The position numbers and the translations under genes are program-made. The notes under the pieces were generated by a model. The model was not told the origin of the DNA, did no database searches, and saw only the letters and a list, made by a program, of their open reading frames with translations. DNA of 64,000 nucleotides from SAR202 cluster bacterium bin22. Its GTDB lineage: Bacteria > Chloroflexota > Dehalococcoidia > Lucifugimonadales > UBA3495. The stretch's first letter is position 1. Every line of letters begins with the position of its first letter. Positions 17,824-28,700 of this stretch are shown in pieces. Where the stretch lies: assembly GCA_002238505.1 (NCBI GenBank), contig MPMM01000011.1, positions 1 to 64,000 on the forward strand, written 5' to 3'.

Positions 17824-18798
17824 TCATCGCTTCAGAATGTTTATGTAGGCCTCTTCCAGGGTTGGATCTCGGGACACCATGCTCTCAATGTTGTCCGCGC
17901 CGACGGTCTCTGCGATTCTGCCACGCAGATCGACACCATAGCTGACCGATATTGTCAGCTTCTGGAAAGGACCCTCACCGGATGATTCCACTCGTTCAAC
18001 AGCCTCAAGCTCGGAGGTTCTCGCCACCAGATCTTCCCTCGGTCGATTCACAGTTACTTCAACGATTCCGATCTGGCTGAACTGGCGCTTGATTTCTCCG
18101 GGGGTGCCTGAAGCCGCCAGTTCCCCCCGGTCGATTATGGCGATGGTATCGCACAGCATGTCCGCCTCGGCCATGTAGTGGGTAGTCAGCAAGATGGTCT
18201 TGCCCTCGCTGGCCAGTTCAGGCACGTAGTTTCTTAGCTCCTGCGCCCCGATGGGGTCGATGCCGATAGTTGGCTCATCCATGAACAGTACCGGCGGGTC
18301 GGTCAAGAGGCCCCGGGCAATGTGCAGCCTCTGCTTCATGCCCCGGGAGTAGTTCTCCACTGGCGTCCTGGCATGCTCGCTAAGACCGACCCGGTCCAGG
18401 AGTTGCTCCGTCCGGCGCCTGGCCTCGTTGGGATTGATGTGATTCAGGGCGGCGAAGAATCTCATATTCTGCTCACCGGTGATACGCCCGTAAAGGCCTC
18501 GCTCTCCACCCAGGATGAAGCCCGTGTTCCTCCGCACCTGTTTGGACTGGGACACCACGTCGTACCCCAGGACTCTCGCGGTTCCCGAAGTGGGGGTAAG
18601 CAGGGTAGATAGAATTCGCACCGTGGTTGTCTTGCCAGCCCCGTTGGGCCCCAGCAGGCCAAAGACGGCGCCCGTGGGTATCTCAAGACTGAGGTCCCTC
18701 AACGCGGTAAAATCCCGCCGCCTGCCCACGACGTTTCGGGAGCTATAAACGCGGTTCAAATTTATGCACTCAACGGCATTAGAAATCGCAGCAACCAT
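17824..18798 (-). CDS. ABC exporter ATP-binding protein (DrrA/CcmA-like)
   Basis: 324 residues. Walker A LLGPNGAGKTTTVRIL, signature ENYSRGMKQRLHIARGLL, Walker B VLFMDEPTIGIDP, and H-loop ILLTTHYMAEADMLCD. The C-terminal ~80-residue extension after the ATPase core is usual for DrrA-type exporter ATPases. Last of three consecutive minus-strand genes with two ABC-2 permeases, so it powers a heteromeric exporter. The substrate is unknown; drug, lipid or polysaccharide are possible. Confidence 0.92.
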   Translation of the reverse strand: MVAAISNAVECINLNRVYSSRNVVGRRRDFTALRDLSLEIPTGAVFGLLGPNGAGKTTTVRILSTLLTPTSGTARVLGYDVVSQSKQVRRNTGFILGGERGLYGRITGEQNMRFFAALNHINPNEARRRTEQLLDRVGLSEHARTPVENYSRGMKQRLHIARGLLTDPPVLFMDEPTIGIDPIGAQELRNYVPELASEGKTILLTTHYMAEADMLCDTIAIIDRGELAASGTPGEIKRQFSQIGIVEVTVNRPREDLVARTSELEAVERVESSGEGPFQKLTISVSYGVDLRGRIAETVGADNIESMVSRDPTLEEAYINILKR

Positions 18799-18821
18799 TT
18801 AGTCCCCCGTGTACCAGGGCT

Positions 18822-19607
18822 TTAAAGTATGGACGTTTCGTAGGCTCCGGTTCGTTTGGCGTCCGCCTCTACGACCAGGAACAACAGGTACCCCAACAGA
18901 CCGTAGCAGATGCTAACCGCCAACTCCCACGCAAGGTGAGTTCCCACAGAGGCCAGGTCAGCGCCGTCAAAGGCTTCGCGGAAGGCCGCGACACCGTGCG
19001 TCAGAGGGAGGACATCGCCAACGTAAGGGAGGAATAAGGGCAGTTCGTCCACCGGAATAACTACCCCCGTGAAGACAATTAACAGGCCCGATCCCGCGGC
19101 GCTGATGACCAGCCAGTCGCGAACGACAATGGCGAGAACCCCGATGCACAGCGCGAAGGCCATGGAGGAGAAGCCGATTAGCAGTATCGAGGTAACCAGG
19201 GTTAACCAGTTGGTACTGGAAAAGTCCAGGCCGATAAACACACCGGCGAAGGTCAGGCTGGTCGCCAGCGTTAACATTCCGTTTGGGAAATGCATCGTGC
19301 CCCGGCTCCAATAGATCAGCCACCGGTTTCCCGAGCACCCCAGGACGTGCCCCAGGGTGCCAATTACCCGCTCGTAATAGTTGCACTGGGTAATTCCCCA
19401 GATCAGGATGAAGGGAGTGGAGTAGGCTGCCATTCCCTTGATGTAATAATCCGAATCCAGGGGGCTGTTGGCGAACCTGCCAGTCAGCATCAGCATGGTG
19501 ATATACAGCACCGGCACCAGGAATACGTTCCCGGTGTAAGCCGGCCAGTTCAACCAGAAGAACAGGGCACGATAGGTTAAATAGGACTGAATGAAGAAGT
19601 TTCTCAC
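18822..19607 (-). CDS. ABC-2 type permease
   Basis: 261 residues with about six membrane segments: VFLVPVLYITMLMLTG, GMAAYSTPFILIWGITQ, MLTLATSLTFAGVFIGL, LLIGFSSMAFALCIGVLAIV, GLLIVFTGVVIPV and LAVSICYGLLGYLLFLVV. The pattern and length match ABC-2 exporter permeases. It starts 9 bases after the preceding permease ends, so the two are probably translated together, and the ATPase follows 23 bases on. Confidence 0.85.
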   Translation of the reverse strand: MRNFFIQSYLTYRALFFWLNWPAYTGNVFLVPVLYITMLMLTGRFANSPLDSDYYIKGMAAYSTPFILIWGITQCNYYERVIGTLGHVLGCSGNRWLIYWSRGTMHFPNGMLTLATSLTFAGVFIGLDFSSTNWLTLVTSILLIGFSSMAFALCIGVLAIVVRDWLVISAAGSGLLIVFTGVVIPVDELPLFLPYVGDVLPLTHGVAAFREAFDGADLASVGTHLAWELAVSICYGLLGYLLFLVVEADAKRTGAYETSIL

Positions 19608-19616
19608 CGGGCCTTC

Positions 19617-20408
19617 CTAGAATGCTCTCATGTTCCCTTCGACTCGAACACGATGCTCAACCTTTATCAGCAACACATAGGCCAGGAACAGATACGCCAG
19701 TGAAATTGCCAGGGCTATGGCGAGGTCCCTTGCGCCTTGCAAAGCGTTACCTTCTGGTTCCAGGGCAATGATAACCGCGTCCATGGCCCAGGCCGCGGGA
19801 AGGATACGGGCCACGACCTCTACTCCAGGGGCGAGGAACGCCACCGGGTAGAAGAAGCCACCCAGGACCACGCCTATCGGCCTGATCACGTTGAAAAAGC
19901 CCTCGCGGCCACGTACCAGCAGGAAGAGGGGCGCAAAGATAATTGATACGGACAACACGCTGAACGCCCCTGCCCCAACGCCGAAGGCCAGCAGCAGAGG
20001 TTCGTGAACCTGGATAAATTGCCCTGAAATCCAGACGATTGCCAGAACCGGCAAAAACCCGGACAGGATGCCCAGCACGCTGATGGCCAGCGCCCTGGTA
20101 AATACTACTACCGCAAGGGGTGTGCGAGCGGTGGCGATGTAATCGTACGTGCCCACCAGTATGTCACCAGTGATGGTCCACCCCAGCCTGATGGACACCC
20201 GGTTCCAGATGGACATCAGCAGTACGCCCACGAGCAGATAATCTATGGGGACTGTGCTGGAACCTTTGCTGACGACCCATGCCAGCACCACGGCCAGGGG
20301 GATATTGACCACCAGGAAAAACAGGACCTCTCCCAGTTGCATATCGTTCTTGATCTGTTCAAAGAATGCGCTTCTGAACGCGTACACATAGCCCATTTTC
20401 AGTTCCAA
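19617..20408 (-). CDS. ABC-2 type permease, first gene of exporter operon
   Basis: 263 residues with about six hydrophobic segments (VLFFLVVNIPLAVVLAWVV, YLLVGVLLMSIW, ALAISVLGILSGFLPVLAIV, ALGFAV-like VGAGAFSVLSVSIIFAPLFL, IGVVLGGFFYPVAF, LAIALAISLAYLFLAYVLL). Pairs with the next gene to form a heterodimeric exporter membrane domain. An inverted repeat with terminator character lies about 130 bases upstream. Confidence 0.85.
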   Translation of the reverse strand: MELKMGYVYAFRSAFFEQIKNDMQLGEVLFFLVVNIPLAVVLAWVVSKGSSTVPIDYLLVGVLLMSIWNRVSIRLGWTITGDILVGTYDYIATARTPLAVVVFTRALAISVLGILSGFLPVLAIVWISGQFIQVHEPLLLAFGVGAGAFSVLSVSIIFAPLFLLVRGREGFFNVIRPIGVVLGGFFYPVAFLAPGVEVVARILPAAWAMDAVIIALEPEGNALQGARDLAIALAISLAYLFLAYVLLIKVEHRVRVEGNMRAF

Positions 20409-20530
20409 CCCTCTTTCAGGGTTTCCCGGATAGTTCGTCGTAGATTAGCTTGCGCGATAGAAACACAAGCGGGTCATCACGCCGGGCCGGGCGACGGTTT
20501 AGAAACCCTGCTACCCACCGGCAAGTCAGC

Positions 20531-20582
20531 CCACCAAAAAAATCGGCGGGAAGCTCTGGTCCTGAAATAGAGCTTCCCGCCG
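20531..20582 (-). terminator. Intrinsic terminator, minus strand
   Basis: A perfect 14-base stem (CGGCGGGAAGCTCT at 20544-20557 with its complement at 20569-20582) and an 11-base loop, followed on the minus strand by ATTTTTTTGG. It should stop transcription arriving from the right, yet no minus-strand gene ends near it: the nearest is the channel gene ending at 21413. Confidence 0.75.
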
Positions 20583-21412
20583 TGGCCAACAACTAAAACT
20601 TGAGAAATCTCTAATTCAGAAATAAGCTCCCCCGCCAATGTATTCGTACAAAAAAGACAGCCAAATTCCAGCCGGCGCCCAGGTCATGGGACCGCGAAAG
20701 GGAATTATTAATGTACTGGGCAACTCTCATAACGATATATCCAGGAATTGGGTGCGAGCTAAACTACCACCGGAATTGGAAGACTGTCAATGTAGCGCTG
20801 TAACTTTCAGGGCCAGCGCCTTTTAAGTCGTAACGACACACTCCCACATGTTCGGGCCATTTCGGCTGTCCGAAAACCCTCGAATCACCATTGAGGGTGC
20901 GCTGGGAGCGTCGGTTGATGCTAAACCGAAGGACGGGAACGCCCGATTTGGGGCAAACTGCACCACCTTCGGCCCCTGTTATCCGGTCATTCAAGCTCTT
21001 TGTCCCGCAATCGGCAAAGCGCCTTTGCCCTGCAGACCAGGCCCTTTCACGGAGACTGGCCCGTTGCAGTTGTGCAGACAGTTAAGGGAGTGAATAAACT
21101 ATGCCTTGCCGGCCGCTCCGGAATTCTCCATTCGGCTCAGCATCTCCACCCATAGCTATGAATTGGTAGCGGAGAAAAGTGTCAAACCGACCCCACTGCT
21201 GACCGGCATGGGCACTTGCCCAGATACAAAATGAGCGCAAATGAGGCGAAATTACAGGGAAAATCATTTTTTGCTCTCCACGATGCATTTGGCCCAACCT
21301 GCGCTGCTTCGACACTCTCTCACGGCATCCACCTGTATTCTCTGCCGATCAAAGGCGGTAATCGAAAGTGTGAACGTCAAGAACAGTTGCGGAAAGCCGA
21401 CAGCAGGTTCTC
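20583..21412. other. Long gene-poor interval between terminator and channel gene
   Basis: 830 bases in which small frames on either strand show no protein-like composition. Because a strong minus-strand terminator sits at its left end, this interval may hold a long 3' UTR or a non-coding transcript. No tRNA-like cloverleaf or known RNA motif was recognised by eye. Confidence 0.4.
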
Positions 21413-22378
21413 TTACCTGCTCCACTTCCTGGTAAAGGTGACCAGGAACATGGCCGTGATGAACAGGCCAATGAAGGACTCGATCCCGCCAATACCCCGG
21501 GCCCAGGGACTGGGGTGATCAACCCAGCCTCCGTAACCCAGGGTGGTGAAGGAGACCAGGGAAAAGTAGAAGCAGCCCCACAGCCTCGAGAGAACATTTT
21601 CGGACCACAAACCAGTAGGGTCTGGGCAGAAAAAGTAAAAGACGGCGAAGGCCAGGATTACCCCACCCGCCGCAAAGCATATTCGGAAGGGCCGCTCTCC
21701 ATATCCGAAAAGGGATTCGAAGCTCACAAGGAACAGGAAATGAAGCAGACCATTCCAGTTCTCGGGTTTCAGCAATAGCCAGGGCTTCCACCAGTTCAGG
21801 CCTCGAGAAGCCTTGGCCCATGCCGCCTTGCGCCGGCAGACCCACTCCCGGTAAAGGAATTCCCCGGCCAGATCGGAATATCCGCTGTTCCTGTGCCAGA
21901 CATGCAGCTGCCTATAGGTGGACTGCGCATTGTCATACAGGCCCATGCGTTCCCATTCGCTGATATAACCCTTTCCCCAGTGGACTGCGCCCAGTTCAGT
22001 CTGGGCATTGATGCGCACCGCCAGCAGGAAGGCCCCCTCCAGATTGGCTCGCATCAGAAATGCCCCCTGGAGGTCGGCCCGGAACAGGTCCGACTCCCGG
22101 AGATCCGCCCCAAACAAGTCGCAGTCGTGGAGATCCGCATGGCCCAGGTCGGCGCCGCGCAGCACCGCCCCCCTGAGTCTCAGTCCCGACAAGTCCGCAG
22201 AGTTCAGGTTGCGAAAGGACAGGTCCAGGCCCTCACCCGTGCCGCCGTTGGCACAAATGAGCCCTTCCACGTCCTCTCGGCACAACGGCTCCGATCCGGC
22301 AATAACGCTGGTCCGACCCTGCTCCGTAAGCCACTGGTCCACCAGAGCCCCAGAATGAGCCAGGGGAAAATCCACCAA
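21413..22378 (-). CDS. Pentapeptide-repeat protein fused to a potassium-channel pore domain
   Basis: 321 residues. Residues ~50-125 are A(D/N)Lxx pentapeptide repeats (LNSADLSGLRLRGAVLRGAD, LGHADLHDCDLFGADLRESD, LFRADLQGAFLMRANLEGAF). After a linker of about 90 residues come two hydrophobic helices (FRICFAAGGVILAFAVFYFF; GIGGIESFIGLFITAMFLV) around a pore loop SLVSFTTLGYGGW with a TxGYG-type selectivity filter. It is a two-TM ion channel with a cytoplasmic right-handed beta-helix. Such fusions occur sporadically in bacteria. It stands alone on the minus strand. The pentapeptide region may sense a ligand or partner. Confidence 0.85.
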   Translation of the reverse strand: MVDFPLAHSGALVDQWLTEQGRTSVIAGSEPLCREDVEGLICANGGTGEGLDLSFRNLNSADLSGLRLRGAVLRGADLGHADLHDCDLFGADLRESDLFRADLQGAFLMRANLEGAFLLAVRINAQTELGAVHWGKGYISEWERMGLYDNAQSTYRQLHVWHRNSGYSDLAGEFLYREWVCRRKAAWAKASRGLNWWKPWLLLKPENWNGLLHFLFLVSFESLFGYGERPFRICFAAGGVILAFAVFYFFCPDPTGLWSENVLSRLWGCFYFSLVSFTTLGYGGWVDHPSPWARGIGGIESFIGLFITAMFLVTFTRKWSR

Positions 22379-22966
22379 GGGTCAACCTCCACCAGGGTGT
22401 TTGGAAAAGTTAGTTCAGGTTAACGCGGCCAGCGCAATTTAGTTCTGTTCCGCTAACCGACACGAAACTTTGGGGCGATATGGGGCGTGTCAAAGTCCGG
22501 TCTATCTAAGAATTTCTCAGCTGACAAAGTTGTCAGGGCACGAATCAAATCCCGCGAACCGGGAAAAACGGGGTTCCGCGTCAACCAATAATAATGATAT
22601 GCGAACTCAAGGGGAATACCCCGAACGGGATTCCGGGGCCATTTACCTCGATTCCCAAGGTAAATTAATGCTTCCCCCGGTTTTTGGAGTCGGCAGGGGA
22701 CTTTCCCTGGGATACTCTTTTCCCCGGCGGCGGTGACTGAATGGGCAATGGGCTACCGAGCAGTGACGGCGAGCGAGGCGTTTAGGCATTTCTGCATTGG
22801 GGAAGGCACGAGGATTTTCCCAATTGCCCAGGCCACCCGGCGTGTTGCCGCACTTGTAACCCCCTGGGAAGCGCTTGAAATACCGGGCATCAGCGGGTTC
22901 CGGCGGGGAGCATGGTACGTGGGGCCAGCAGGGTAGTCAAAGACCGGAATTAGTGACGAATAGCTG
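22379..22966. other. Intergenic region, no gene seen
   Basis: 588 bases between the channel start and the stop of the winged-helix regulator. Contains AT-richer patches near 22590-22670 but no gene or structured RNA recognised. Confidence 0.5.
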
Positions 22967-23683
22967 TCAGGAAGGAACCACCATGCCGTATCCGACGTTC
23001 TTGACTGTGCGAAAGTATCGTTCGCCGTGGACTTCCAACTTACTCCGCAGCTTGCGGATGTGAACGTCCACAGTGCGGGTGCCGCCGAGGCTGTCGAACC
23101 CCCAGACGTTGGAAAGCAAAACGCCCCGCGTGAAGACCCGGCCCACGTTCTCCATGAGGAACTTCAGCAACTGGAACTCCATCCATGCCAATGGCACCAC
23201 GCGGCCGGCAAGACGCACCTGGTAGGCGTCCTGGTCAAGCGTAATCCTGCCCACCTCAATGATGGAGCCCGACGGCCCCGTGGAACTCTTGCGAACCAGG
23301 CGCCGCAGACGCCAGGCCAGTTCGGCTACGGAACAGGGAACGACGAGAAAGTCCGCGAATTCTTCGCCCTGAGACAGCGCGGCCCCATCTTCCAGTTCAT
23401 CCGCAGTAACGCAGACGAGCACCGGGGGCATGTCGGCCGGATCTCCCGACTCGTAATCCGGCCGCGGAAGGGCGCGGGCGGAGTCGCAACCCGGGCCAAC
23501 CATTATTACAGTCGGATCCACCAGGGACACGATCTCCGGAGTACCGTGGTCCGAGGGACCGACAAAAGTTAGTTCGCCCTGTCCTGCCAGGGATTTGAGG
23601 TTGGCGCTTAGTGAATCCCACTGGCTGCCAATCAGCAGCACCCTCTCGGCGACGGTGGGCGTCCCGAATCCTGAAACTGTCAC
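22967..23683 (-). CDS. OmpR-type winged-helix regulator with pseudo-receiver
   Basis: 238 residues from GTG 23683. Residues ~140-238 are an OmpR/PhoB winged helix (RVVPLAWMEFQLLKFLMENV, GRVFTRGVLLSNVWGFDS, RTVDVHIRKLRSKLE, FRTVKNVGYGMVVP). The N-terminal ~115 residues have a receiver-like pattern but no acidic pocket (VLLIGSQWDSL), no phospho-acceptor (PTVIMVGPG), and Val for the conserved Lys (FLVVPCSVAEL). It is therefore an atypical, probably phosphorylation-independent regulator. No histidine kinase is adjacent. The target is unknown. Confidence 0.85.
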   Translation of the reverse strand: MTVSGFGTPTVAERVLLIGSQWDSLSANLKSLAGQGELTFVGPSDHGTPEIVSLVDPTVIMVGPGCDSARALPRPDYESGDPADMPPVLVCVTADELEDGAALSQGEEFADFLVVPCSVAELAWRLRRLVRKSSTGPSGSIIEVGRITLDQDAYQVRLAGRVVPLAWMEFQLLKFLMENVGRVFTRGVLLSNVWGFDSLGGTRTVDVHIRKLRSKLEVHGERYFRTVKNVGYGMVVPS

Positions 23684-24232
23684 GACGTCCCTTCGACAGC
23701 AAGAATAACCAAAAATTGCCCGGACCCTTCTCGGGGCAGCGCCGGGCGGTCGGGTGTTGAGGTACTATTCCAGTCTGGTGCGGGTATGTTTCCGCAAAAT
23801 TACACATTGGTTAACTCTATGTAACAAAGGCGCTGGTGCCGGAGCTTCAGGCACGACCCTCATTTCCATTATGAGAATCCAGGCCAACCGCCCTTTCAGA
23901 CACCATTGCCAATGGCCTGCGAAGAAAATTGATTTCTCCAGTCATATCCTGTTATTTCCTGTCTTCTTGTATCTGGGGCTCTCTCCCAGTTGACAGGAAA
24001 ATGCAGCCGGATGAAGGGATTATCCGCCATGACTCCTGCAGCGCCTGTTGCCAGGAAGCTTTGACCAAAAGCGGCAGACAGAGATTCGCGGAATTATCTT
24101 TCAGCACTCTTTTAGGTTAGGCACAGGCTACCCAACCATGAAAGGGGGAAGTGTCAGCCAGTCATAACCAGAGGGGGAGGCAGAGGGTGTTGGCGTGGAA
24201 GATACGATCGCTTTGCCGAATTTTCTCGCCAG
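23684..24232. other. Intergenic region, no gene seen
   Basis: Divergent-type spacer between the winged-helix regulator and the first WxxDG lipoprotein. Frames here lack protein character. The regulator promoter must lie in it but was not resolved. Confidence 0.45.
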
Positions 24233-24262
24233 TTGACTCTCCGGGGGCAACCTGCCGATAAT
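24233..24262 (+). promoter_or_regulatory. Putative promoter of the WxxDG lipoprotein
   Basis: TTGACT (24233-24238), 18-base spacer, GATAAT (24257-24262), about 120 bases before the chosen start. Both hexamers are one mismatch from consensus. Found by eye. Confidence 0.45.
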
Positions 24263-24383
24263 CTACCTTCCTGCGCCCGGGGTCTTGCGGGAATTGCTCG
24301 AGTAATTGGGGCGGTTACCGAAGGGCTTCATCAAACCAGGGGACGCTGTTATCGCGCGCAACAAGTCGAGCCATTTGGCTGGC

Positions 24384-25655
24384 ATGTGGAGGGGAGGGGA
24401 GTTGACGGGGACAAGAAGGCTCTTGTCATTCCTGGCTCTGGCGCTCCTGCTCCTGTGGCCTGCTGTCAGCCTGGCCTGCGACCAGGAAGGTCAGTCATCC
24501 GCGCCTGCAGATTCCGCAGCGCCGGGGACGGCAAACCTGCCGGCGCCGCCGAACGCAATTGTGCCTCAGCCCCCTTCGCCTTTGAACGCAGAACCCAATC
24601 CACCTGGGGCGCCCCCAGGCGCAGGTATTGCCCATACTCCGACACCCAGACCGGTTATCCGGCCCACCACTACACCGACGCCGACGCCGACGCCGACGCC
24701 TACGCCCACGCCTACGCCCACGCCTACCCCTACATCCACACCGACTCCGACTCCGACACCGACTCCGACGCCAACGCCTACGCCTACGGTGACTCCTACT
24801 CCTACTCCAATACCGGCCGTCGTAGCCAACGCGCTGTTTGCAGAAACGGTACCCTGGTGGAGAAACCGGCCAGACCACTTCCATTACAGCGCTGCCGATG
24901 AACTGGTGGCGTTATGGGTTCTGGACCCGGACCTGGGTGAAACAATGGCCGCCAAGGACTGGGTTCAAGACGGGATTGTCGGGGAAGAGCTTCATATTCT
25001 GGGAAACCTGGAAGCAATCGCCAACCGAGATGCAAGACTGGCCCGGAAGATATCCCGGTTGGACTGGTTCGATGGGCCAATAACCAGAAGCTCCGCTTAC
25101 CAGATTGGACACCTGGAGCGAATATCCGCCTACGACCTGGAGGCACTGGAGGCACTGGAGGCGCTGATACAGTTGCCGTGGGCAGGGCAGCAATTTGAGA
25201 GAGAGGCAACTCTCAGTTCTGCGCTGCGGGCTTTCCGTTATTACGTGGAAGACCACCCGGAGAAAGTGGCGGCCCTGCTTCAAACGACCTGGTTTTACCT
25301 CGGGCCTGAATATGCCGGACAAGACCATTTCTCGCGGGCGGTGGGGCTGCTGACCCACCACCGGCCAGAAGGACGCTTCCTGGGGTCGTTGACCTGGATT
25401 ACCAATGTTAATAAGGACTATATGGTTGACGATGCCCTGGACGCGCTCACTAACATCATGGAACAAGATGCCATACTGGCGGAAAACTTATCGAGGACGT
25501 GGTGGGTTATTGACGGGATTAACCCGCTGGAAAGCCGGGCGCTGCAGGAAATTGAACGCAAGGCCGAGACGGACCTGACCACCGCCAGAGCAATGGCTGA
25601 ATCGGTGTATGACGGGGTTAACCGGGAAGACCTGCGTCGCTTGTCTGAGCAATAA
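24384..25655 (+). CDS. Lipoprotein with Thr-Pro linker and WxxDG motifs
   Basis: About 423 residues from ATG 24384; an upstream in-frame ATG at 24306 would precede the signal peptide with non-leader sequence. Leader: [20 protein letters not shown] then LAC lipobox. A Pro-rich region and a (T-P)n linker of about 50 residues (codons for Thr-Pro, tandem DNA repeat 24668-24810) tether a helical domain of about 270 residues. That domain has recurring W-x-x-D-G units ([38 protein letters not shown]), also present in the convergent gene 25713-29447. A short 9-base tandem repeat encodes LEALEALEA near 25137. The function is unknown; an extracellular, membrane-anchored protein is inferred. Confidence 0.75.
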   Translation: MWRGGELTGTRRLLSFLALALLLLWPAVSLACDQEGQSSAPADSAAPGTANLPAPPNAIVPQPPSPLNAEPNPPGAPPGAGIAHTPTPRPVIRPTTTPTPTPTPTPTPTPTPTPTPTSTPTPTPTPTPTPTPTPTVTPTPTPIPAVVANALFAETVPWWRNRPDHFHYSAADELVALWVLDPDLGETMAAKDWVQDGIVGEELHILGNLEAIANRDARLARKISRLDWFDGPITRSSAYQIGHLERISAYDLEALEALEALIQLPWAGQQFEREATLSSALRAFRYYVEDHPEKVAALLQTTWFYLGPEYAGQDHFSRAVGLLTHHRPEGRFLGSLTWITNVNKDYMVDDALDALTNIMEQDAILAENLSRTWWVIDGINPLESRALQEIERKAETDLTTARAMAESVYDGVNREDLRRLSEQ

Positions 25656-25712
25656 CCTCAAGAGGCATTACCCACGACTTTCGCCCCAGATACAGCGGCT
25701 GCCATCTGCTGA

Positions 25713-28700
25713 TCAGGGTGTTGGCTTGGCTCCATCGGGAATGGGCCCGTCGTTCACGGTTAGTGTGTATTTCCCGGTTTCCCCCCTGGGATTCCAGACT
25801 ATCACGTAGTAATTTCCGCCATACCTTGCGTGCCAGGTCAGGTACTTGCCGCCCTCGCGCTCCCCGTCCCTGTGCCAAGCATAGGATGTGTAACCCCTGG
25901 CGTCATAGAACGATAGCAATGTCTCGTCCAGAGCGCTGGGGGCGTATTCGACCAGGATTTCGTATCGCCTGCCGCCTGTGGCATTCAGCTCGAAAAAGTC
26001 GAAGTCATCTGCATGGTCCAGGCTGCCCCCGAGAGGTACGCCTACTTCAAGATCCGTTGCAGTTGACTGAATATTGCCGTGGTCGTCTCTGCCTCGGACA
26101 CCAGGAATGATCTTTAGCTCGTACTTCCCAAGGTCGCCGTCGGGGCTGTGCATAACCACGAAGTAATCGTCCGTTTTGGGAGCCACCCAGGACAGGATTG
26201 ACCCGTAACTCTCCAGCCCGAAGGGTCTGGTAGGACCCAGAGGGGTTTCACCATCAGTATCGAGCAGTTTCAGTGGTTGATCGAACAAATCCAGGTAATT
26301 CACCTTGAAGTGATAAGTTTCTCCCGCAATAGCGGAAAACCGGAAGTAGTCCTGGTCCGTGTCTTCGTTTAATTGCCCCTTCACCCATTGGCCAACCTCC
26401 AGGGGAGTAGCCCAGGATGGTTTGTCGTCGTGCGGGTCTCTGCTGGGTATTTGTTGCTCCACAACCAGCCTGTATTCGCCGGTATCCCCCTGTGGGGAAA
26501 AAACCTTGACGAAATACGTGCCATCACCGGCGGAGCGAAAGGATATTTCAGACCCCTTTAGTCCCCATTGCCAGTGGATCGGTTCAACGAATTCCCCGTC
26601 TGAATCGTAACTCTCCACCTTGGAAAGGTTCAATGTTACGTTTTCTACAACGGCCGCGTAACCCCACCTTGCTATTGTTTCCAGCTTGAAATAATCAACA
26701 TCGCCGGCAGAGTTCAATGCGCCGGCTATTTCTTTACCGTACTCAACGGGCGTGGCTTCCTGGGGATAATCGCCGTGCTGGTCATCCTTGACAAACCCCA
26801 TGTAGAGAGAATAGGGCCCGGAGTATCCATAAAGGCTGTCCACGGCTAAGTAGTAGGCGCCGGACTCGGGCGCTATCCAATAGGTTTCTATATCCCCCAA
26901 ATGCTTTGGTCCAGCCCTCAGGAGGTATCTGATTAGATTGCCATCATCATCCAATATACGTACCCTGAGGTAGGAGTAGAGGGCGCGATTTCGTACCTGA
27001 TGGTTTATGGTCACCCGGTACGCCTTGCCACCATCGGCCAGCGTCCGGAAATGATCCGTATCCCAGGCGTGGTCCAGGACTCCGTGGCGCGTCACGCCGG
27101 CGGGCAGACCCGAGGCTCGGGACTGCTCATCTGAGTGGTCGTCAGGTCCGGAGGGAATGGGTACCGTAATCGGTCCGCCATGCAACCTTCGGAACAGGTT
27201 CTCAAGTTCATCCCGCTGACCAGGCTTAACATTCTGGCGGAAGAAATGGAGAATCAGCTTGTCCGTAAGCCGCCCTCCATCCCGGCTGTAGGTGTAGGTT
27301 AGGATGTCCTTCAGGGATGCGGACGTCACTTCTTCACCCAGAGAGAAATACAGGGCGGACAAGATCAGATTCCCCAATCCCTGTATGCAACCGCCGTATA
27401 GCTGAGGCCGGTCGGAAAGGACGGGCTCGGCCATCTTGCTCAAGTCTCCTGCACCGGCCTGGCAACGCTCGCCGATGCGATCCTCGACGGAGCTTCTCCA
27501 CTGGCTCCTCGAACCATAATTTCCGTTGGCCGATATGTAACTGGCGGCAAATTCCTCGGCGCCTTCAATAGACCAGGTGGGCAATCCTTGAAAATAGTAG
27601 CGGGACAGTTGGAGGAAAAGAGTCTCCCTGAACACCGGTTCACTTCCGAATCTTGGTATCCGAATAAAGGCTCCCAAATGGTCTCCATTCGGCCAGTCCG
27701 TGCTGAGGTTGGACTTGGACAGTTCGAATTCCGATCGGGAGTTTACCCGGGTTATGGACACTATCACCTCCTGGGTGGGCAAGCCCAGGCCGGTGAGTTT
27801 CTCCAGCTGTAGGAGAGCCATCTCAATGTCGAAAAAGAGGGCCTCAGCCTCAGCCAGCGGGCCATTATTGACCAAACGGATTTCGACCCTGCCGCTTAGA
27901 GGAAGGTCAACAGAACGGGGTTCAACATACGGATTCCCATGCATTTCGTAGAATTGGTCGGGAGCGTTAATCAGGATGTCCGGAGCAACCACGAGGAACG
28001 CCTCTTCGTCAGCGTCAACACCATCCCAGTACCACTCCTGCAGCTTGGTTTCCTCCCAGGCTTCCTTGTGACTTCGAAACATGGCCCTGAGGCTGGCTAT
28101 CCGCTGTTGTTGATCCGTCCTCGAACCTGCCACCAGGGAAGCGGCCACTCTCCGGGCCATGGGCAGGTTCTCACTGGCCACAAAGACCAGATCGTCAATG
28201 GGGTCCCAGTGGTTGTGTGATGGAGTCGTTTCCTCAGAGATCCAGGGATGAGAAAGGACAGTCAATGCCAGGTCGAAGTCTGCGCCCACCAGCCTGTTCA
28301 AAGAATAGGCCAACCCGGCGTCATCCTGGTTGATTCCATCTACAAACCAGGGCATGTCAAGAAAAAGGCCAGCGACATCGGGCCCTCTCAGGAAAAATGG
28401 CCGCAGGTCTCTGAAACCCTCTGCTTCCGCATTGGTGAGTCCGTCGGCAAACCAGGGAAGCGTCACCAACTGGAGAGAGATTTCTGGAGACTCAATAGCC
28501 ATCTCCGTAATGGCGGCGGCTCCCCAAGTCTCCCTCACAGTTAACCCGTCCCTCACCCAGTAATAGTCCAGGAGGACATGGCTGGAAGGCCTATCTCGGC
28601 TCATATTTCCGAAGACGTACTGCATTGAGTCAACCTCATCCAGGTCCACCCCGTCAGCAACCCAGTCCAGACCCACTATTCGAGATGCCAGGTCAGCATC

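Noticed and set aside
24668-24810. Repetitive DNA that could be taken for a CRISPR or minisatellite array.
   Set aside because: It is a short ACNCC(N) codon repeat encoding Thr-Pro in a lipoprotein linker; there are no spacers.
24495-24884. Arg-rich and Gly-Val-rich antisense frames over the Thr-Pro repeat region.
   Set aside because: Translation of the ACN-CCN tandem repeat in other frames; composition is artefactual.
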